The notes below the pieces were generated by a model. That model searched no databases. It had not been told where the DNA came from and saw only the letters and a list, made by a program, of their open reading frames with translations. DNA of 64,000 nt from contig JBBELK010001211.1 of the NCBI GenBank assembly GCA_037783545.1, forward strand, positions 62,001 to 126,000, in the 5' to 3' direction. Source of the stretch: Henricia sp. BOLD:AAB3569 (taxonomy: Eukaryota > Echinodermata > Asteroidea > Spinulosida > Echinasteridae). Positions 59,401 through 64,000 of this stretch are shown piece by piece. A program made the position numbers and the translations under genes. Every line of letters starts with the position of its first letter. Position 1 is the first letter of the stretch.

Positions 59401-62400
59401 CAGAGTTTAGCAAAAAAAGGGGTTGGCGCTTCCTGGTTGCTCCCGCAACCTGTGGCTGTCTGTACACACCTCTTTGGTGTACTCCTGACTCGTGCGCATG
59501 CTCAGTCCTTCGGACTGCCGTTGACACGGCCCAGTTTGGGACGGGATTTTGGTCAAAGTGTGGTCCAAACGTCGGCAAATTTGGAGGTCGAAAATTGTTC
59601 CGACGAACTTCAAATTTTGCATGCTCCAAAGACTCTATATTGCGCACTTGTCCTAAACAATTTACAGACTTTCGCCGGGAAATGGCAGAGAAATTTCAGA
59701 GTTTAGAAAAAAAAAGGGGTTGGCGCTTCCTGGTTGCTCCCGCAACCTGTGGCTGTCTGTACACACCTCTTTGGTGTACTCCTGACTCGTGCGCATGCTC
59801 AGTCCTTCAGACTGTCGTTGACACGGCCCAGTTTGGGACGGGATTTTGGTCAAAGTGTGGTCCAAACGTCGGCAAATTTGGAGGTCGAAAAATTTTCCGA
59901 CGAACTTCAAATTTTGCATGCTCCAAAGACTCTATATTGCGCACTTGTCCTAAAAAATTGACAGACTTTCGCCGGGAAATGGCAGAGAAATTTCAGAGTT
60001 TAGAAAAAAAAGGGGTTGGCGCTTCCTGGATGCTCCCGCAACCTGTGGCTGTCTGTACACACCTCTTTGGTGTACTCCTGACTCGTGCGCATGCTCAGTC
60101 CTTCAGACTGTCGTTGACACGGCCCAGTTTGGGACGGGATTTTGGTCAAAGTGTGGTCCAAACGTCGGCAAATTTGGAGGTTGAAAAATGTTCCGACGAA
60201 CTTCAAATTTTGCATGCTCCAAAGACTCTATATTGCGCACTTGTCCTAAAAAATTGACAGACTTTCGCCGGGAAATGGCAGATAAATTTCAGAGTTTAGA
60301 AAAAAAAGGGGTTGGCGCTTCCTGGATGCTCCCGCAACCTGTGGCTGTCTGTACACACCTCTTTGGTGTACTCCTGACTCGTGCGCATGCTCAGTCCTTC
60401 GGACTGTCGTTGACACGGCCCAGTTTGGGACGGGATTTTGGTCAAAGTGTGGTCCAAACGTCGGCAAATTTGGAGGTCGAAAAATGTTCCGACGAACTTC
60501 AAATTTTGCATGCTCCAAAGACTCTATATTGCGCACTTGTCCTAAAAAATTGACAGACTTTCGCCGGGAAATGGCAGAGAAATTTCAGAGTTTAGAAAAA
60601 AAAGGGGTTGGCGCTTCCTGGTTGCTCCCGCAACCTGTGGCTGTCTGTACACACCTCTTTGGTGTACTCCTGACTCGTGCGCATGCTCAGTCCTTCGGAC
60701 TGCCGTTGACACGGCCCAGTTTGGGACGGGATTTTGGTCAAAGTGTGGTCCAAACGTCGGCAAATTTGGAGGTCGAAAAATGTTCCGACGAACTTCAAAT
60801 TTTGCATGCTCCAAAGACTCTATATTGCGCACTTGTCCTAAAAAATTTACAGACTTTCGCCGGGAAATGGCAGAGAAATTTCAGAGTTTAGAAAAAAAAA
60901 GGGGTTGGCGCTTCCTGGTTGCTCCCGCAACCTGTGGCTGTCTGTACACACCTCTTTGGTGTACTCCTGACTCGTGCGCATGCTCAGTCCTTCGGACTGT
61001 CGTTGACACGGCCCTGTTTGGGACGGGATTTTTGTCAAAGTGTGGTCCAAACGTCGGCAAATTTGGAGGTCGAAAAATGTTCCGACGAACTTCAAATTTT
61101 GCATGCTCCAAAGACTCTATATTGCGCACTTGTCCTAAAAAATTTACAGACTTTCGCCGGGAAATGGCAGAGAAATTTCAGAGTTTAGAAAAAAAAAGGG
61201 GTTGGCGCTTCCTGGTTGCTCCCGCAACCTGTGGCTGTCTGTACACACCTCTTTGGTGTACTCCTGACTCGTGCGCATGCTCAGTCCTTCAGACTGTCGT
61301 TGACACGGCCCAGTTTGGGACGGGATTTTGGTCAAAGTGTGGTCCAAACGTCGGCAAATTTGGAGGTCGAAAAATGTTCCGACGAACTTCAAATTTTGCA
61401 TGCTCCAAAGACTCTATATTGCGCACTTGTCCTAACAAATTGACATACTTTCGCCGGGAAATGGCAGAGAAATTTCAGAGTTTAGAAAAAAAAGGTTGTT
61501 GGCGCTTCCTGGTTGCTCCCGCAACCTGTGGCTGTCTGTACACACCTCTTTGGTGTACTCCTGACTCCTGCGCATGCTCAGTCTTTCGGACTGTCGTTGA
61601 CACGGCCCAGTTTGGGACGGGATTTTGGTCAAAGTGTGGTCCAAACGTCGGCAAATTTGGAGGTCGAAAAATGTTCCGACGAACTTCAAATTTTGCATGC
61701 TCCAAAGACTCTATATTGCGCACTTGTCCTACAAAATTGACAGACTTTCGCCGGGAAATGGCAGAGAAATTTCAGAGTTTAGAAAAAAAAGGGGTTGGCG
61801 CTTCCTGGTTGCTCCCGCTGTCTGTACACACCTCTTTGGTGTACTCCTGACTCGTGCGCATGCTCAGTCCTTCGGACTGTCGTTGACACGGCCCAGTTTG
61901 GGACGGGATTTTGGTCAAAGTGTGGTCCAAACGTCGGCAAATTTGGAGGTCGAAAAATGTTCCGACGAACTTCAAATTTTGCATGCTCCAAAGACTCTAT
62001 ATTGCGCACTTGTCCTAAAAAATTGACAGACTTTCGCCGGGAAATGGCAGAGAAATTTCAGAGTTTAGAAAAAAAAGGGGTTGGCGCTTCCTGGTTGCTC
62101 CCGCAACCTGTGGCTGTCTGTACACACCTCTTTGGTGTACTCCTGACTCGTGCGCATGCTCAGTCCTTCGGACTGTCGTTGACACGGCCCAGTTTGGGAC
62201 GGGATTTTGGTCAAAGTGTGGTCCAAACGTCGGCAAATTTGGAGGTTGAAAAATGTTCCGACGAACTTCAAATTTTGCATGCTCCAAAGACTCTATATTG
62301 CGCACTTGTCCTAAAAAATTGACAGACTTTCGCCGGGAAATGGCAGAGAAATTTCAGAGTTTAGAAAAAAAAAGGGGTTGGCGCATCCTGGTTGCTCCCG

Positions 62401-63186
62401 CAACCTGTGGCTGTCTGTACACACCTCTTTGGTGTACTCCTGACTCGTGCGCATGCTCAGTCCTTCGGACTGTCGTTGACACGGCCCTGTTTGGGACGGG
62501 ATTTTGGTCAAAGTGTGGTCCAAACGTCGGCAAATTTGGAGGTCGAAAAATGTTCCGACGAACTTCAAATTTTGCATGCTCCAAAGACTCTATATTGCGC
62601 ACTTGTCCTAAAAAATTTACAGACTTTCGCCGGGAAATGGCAGAGAAATTTCAGAGTTTAGAAAAAAAAAGGGGTTGGCGCTTCCTGGTTGCTCCCGCAA
62701 CCTGTGGCTGTCTGTACACACCTCTTTGGTGTACTCCTGACTCGTGCGCATGCTCAGTCCTTCAGACTGTCGTTGACACGGCCCAGTTTGGGACGGGATT
62801 TTGGTCAAAGTGTGGTCCAAACGTCGGCAAATTTGGAGGTCGAAAAATGTTCCGACGAACTTCAAATTTTGCATGCTCCAAAGACTCTATATTGCGCACT
62901 TGTCCTAAAAAATTGACAGACTTTCGCCGGGAAATGGCAGAGAAATTTCAGAGTTTAGAAAAAAAAGGGGTTGGCGCTTCCTGGATGCTCCCGCAACCTG
63001 TGGCTGTCTGTACACACCTCTTTGGTGTACTCCTGACTCGTGCGCATGCTCAGTCCTTCAGACTGTCGTTGACACGGCCCAGTTTGGGACGGGATTTTGG
63101 TCAAAGTGTGGTCCAAACGTCGGCAAATTTGGAGGTCGAAAAATGTTCCGACGAAATTCAAATTTTGCATGCTCCAAAGACTCTAT

Positions 63187-64000
63187 ATTGCGCACTTGTC
63201 CTAAAAAATTTACAGACTTTCGCCGGGAAATGGCAGAGAAATTTCAGAGTTTAGAAAAAAAAAGGGGTTGGCGCTTCCTGGTTGCTCCCGCAACCTGTGG
63301 CTGTCTGTACACACCTCTTTGGTGTACTCCTGACTCGTGCGCATGCTCAGTCCTTCGGACTGTCGTTGACACGGCCCTGTTTGGGACGGGATTTTTGTCA
63401 AAGTGTGGTCCAAACGTCGGCAAATTTGGAGGTCGAAAAATGTTCCGACGAACTTCAAATTTTGCATGCTCCAAAGACTCTATATTGCGCACTTGTCCTA
63501 AAAAATTTACAGACTTTCGCCGGGAAATGGCAGAGAAATTTCAGAGTTTAGAAAAAAAAAGGGGTTGGCGCTTCCTGGTTGCTCCCGCAACCTGTGGCTG
63601 TCTGTACACACCTCTTTGGTGTACTCCTGACTCGTGCGCATGCTCAGTCCTTCAGACTGTCGTTGACACGGCCCAGTTTGGGACGGGATTTTGGTCAAAG
63701 TGTGGTCCAAACGTCGGCAAATTTGGAGGTCGAAAAATGTTCCGACGAACTTCAAATTTTGCATGCTCCAAAGACTCTATATTGCGCACTTGTCCTAACA
63801 AATTGACATACTTTCGCCGGGAAATGGCAGAGAAATTTCAGAGTTTAGAAAAAAAAGGTTGTTGGCGCTTCCTGGTTGCTCCCGCAACCTGTGGCTGTCT
63901 GTACACACCTCTTTGGTGTACTCCTGACTCCTGCGCATGCTCAGTCTTTCGGACTGTCGTTGACACGGCCCAGTTTGGGACGGGATTTTGGTCAAAGTGT
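63187..64000 (+). repeat. Segment matching about 60824-61637 (offset 2363 bp)
   Basis: The last monomers of the window repeat the order seen at 60.8-61.6 kb: AAAAATTTACAG, GGCCCTGTTT with GGATTTTTGTC, CCTTCAGACTG, CCTAACAAATTGACATAC, AAAAGGTTGTTGG and CAGTCTTTCGGACTG. The repeat is truncated by the window end. Confidence 0.75.

Larger units (their letters stand above)
33838..64000 (+). repeat. Satellite array, right part (about 102 monomers of about 296 bp)
   Basis: The same monomer resumes directly after the LINE, in the same orientation and in the phase expected if the LINE were removed, and runs off the window end. The first eight or so monomers (to about 36.4 kb) resemble the left-array consensus. 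Beyond that, variants not seen on the left become common: CCTTCAGACTG instead of CCTTCGGACTG, GGCCCTGTTT instead of GGCCCAGTTT, loss of one T giving GAAAAAGTTCC (about 37145, 38909, 41565, 43341, 45108, 46292, 47475, 48365, 49548, 51918, 55165, 56349, 58115, 59289), and a 10-bp deletion in six monomers. Left-array markers such as GAAATAGCAG and GGCCAAGTTT are absent here. Long multi-monomer duplications dominate the interval. Confidence 0.98.

Noticed and set aside
60780-61850. Open frame of 356 codons across several monomers
   Set aside because: It exists only because successive 297-bp monomers keep the frame. It is built of the same about 99-residue translation repeated and is broken by any 295- or 296-bp monomer. 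No coding signal beyond lack of stops.
1-64000. CRISPR array
   Set aside because: The repeats are about 296 bp, contiguous and without short unique spacers, and the context is a eukaryotic satellite with a LINE. No cas genes.

Overview
The window is eukaryotic and almost certainly metazoan. It has no cellular gene, operon, rRNA or tRNA that I can recognise. It consists of one very long tandem satellite array (monomer about 296 bp) interrupted once by a non-LTR retrotransposon (LINE). The LINE has a gag-like ORF1 with three CCHC zinc knuckles and an ORF2 with an APE-type endonuclease, a reverse transcriptase and a C-terminal CCHC motif. This architecture fits the L1/Tx1 side of the non-LTR tree, as found in invertebrates, fish and amphibians. 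The host species cannot be read from the sequence.

Layout. 1-28937: about 98 head-to-tail monomers, already running at base 1. 28938-33837: the LINE, plus strand, about 4.9 kb, flanked by an 11-bp target-site duplication (28927-28937 and 33838-33848). 33838-64000: about 102 further monomers in the same orientation and phase, still running at the window end. The LINE therefore landed inside a pre-existing array.

The satellite is not a uniform string. Monomers fall into SNP-defined subtypes, and blocks of several monomers are themselves repeated: a seven-monomer block repeated exactly 2072 bp apart, a nine-monomer block of 2654 bp in tandem, and multi-kilobase segments recurring 9176, 9751 and 13008 bp apart. 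This is the signature of recent unequal exchange or segmental amplification. The two sides of the LINE carry largely different private variants. Monomers have lengths of mostly 295, 296 or 297 bp because an A-run varies. Open frames of about 121 aa (plus) and 96 aa (minus) recur in every monomer, but they behave as sequence-composition artefacts rather than genes.

The LINE is disabled as read. ORF1 and the endonuclease part of ORF2 contain about nine frame changes, eight of them of the single-base-deletion type. The reverse transcriptase lacks the block holding catalytic motif A, although the YADD motif is present. The small-indel excess extends into the adjoining satellite (about 26.8-31.1 kb) and stops abruptly, which raises the possibility of local assembly error. 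The main points for follow-up are the LINE-in-satellite insertion (possible target preference), the higher-order repeat structure, the indel-rich patch, and a loop-closing base pair of a monomer hairpin that occurs in C-G, C/A, T/G and T-A states.
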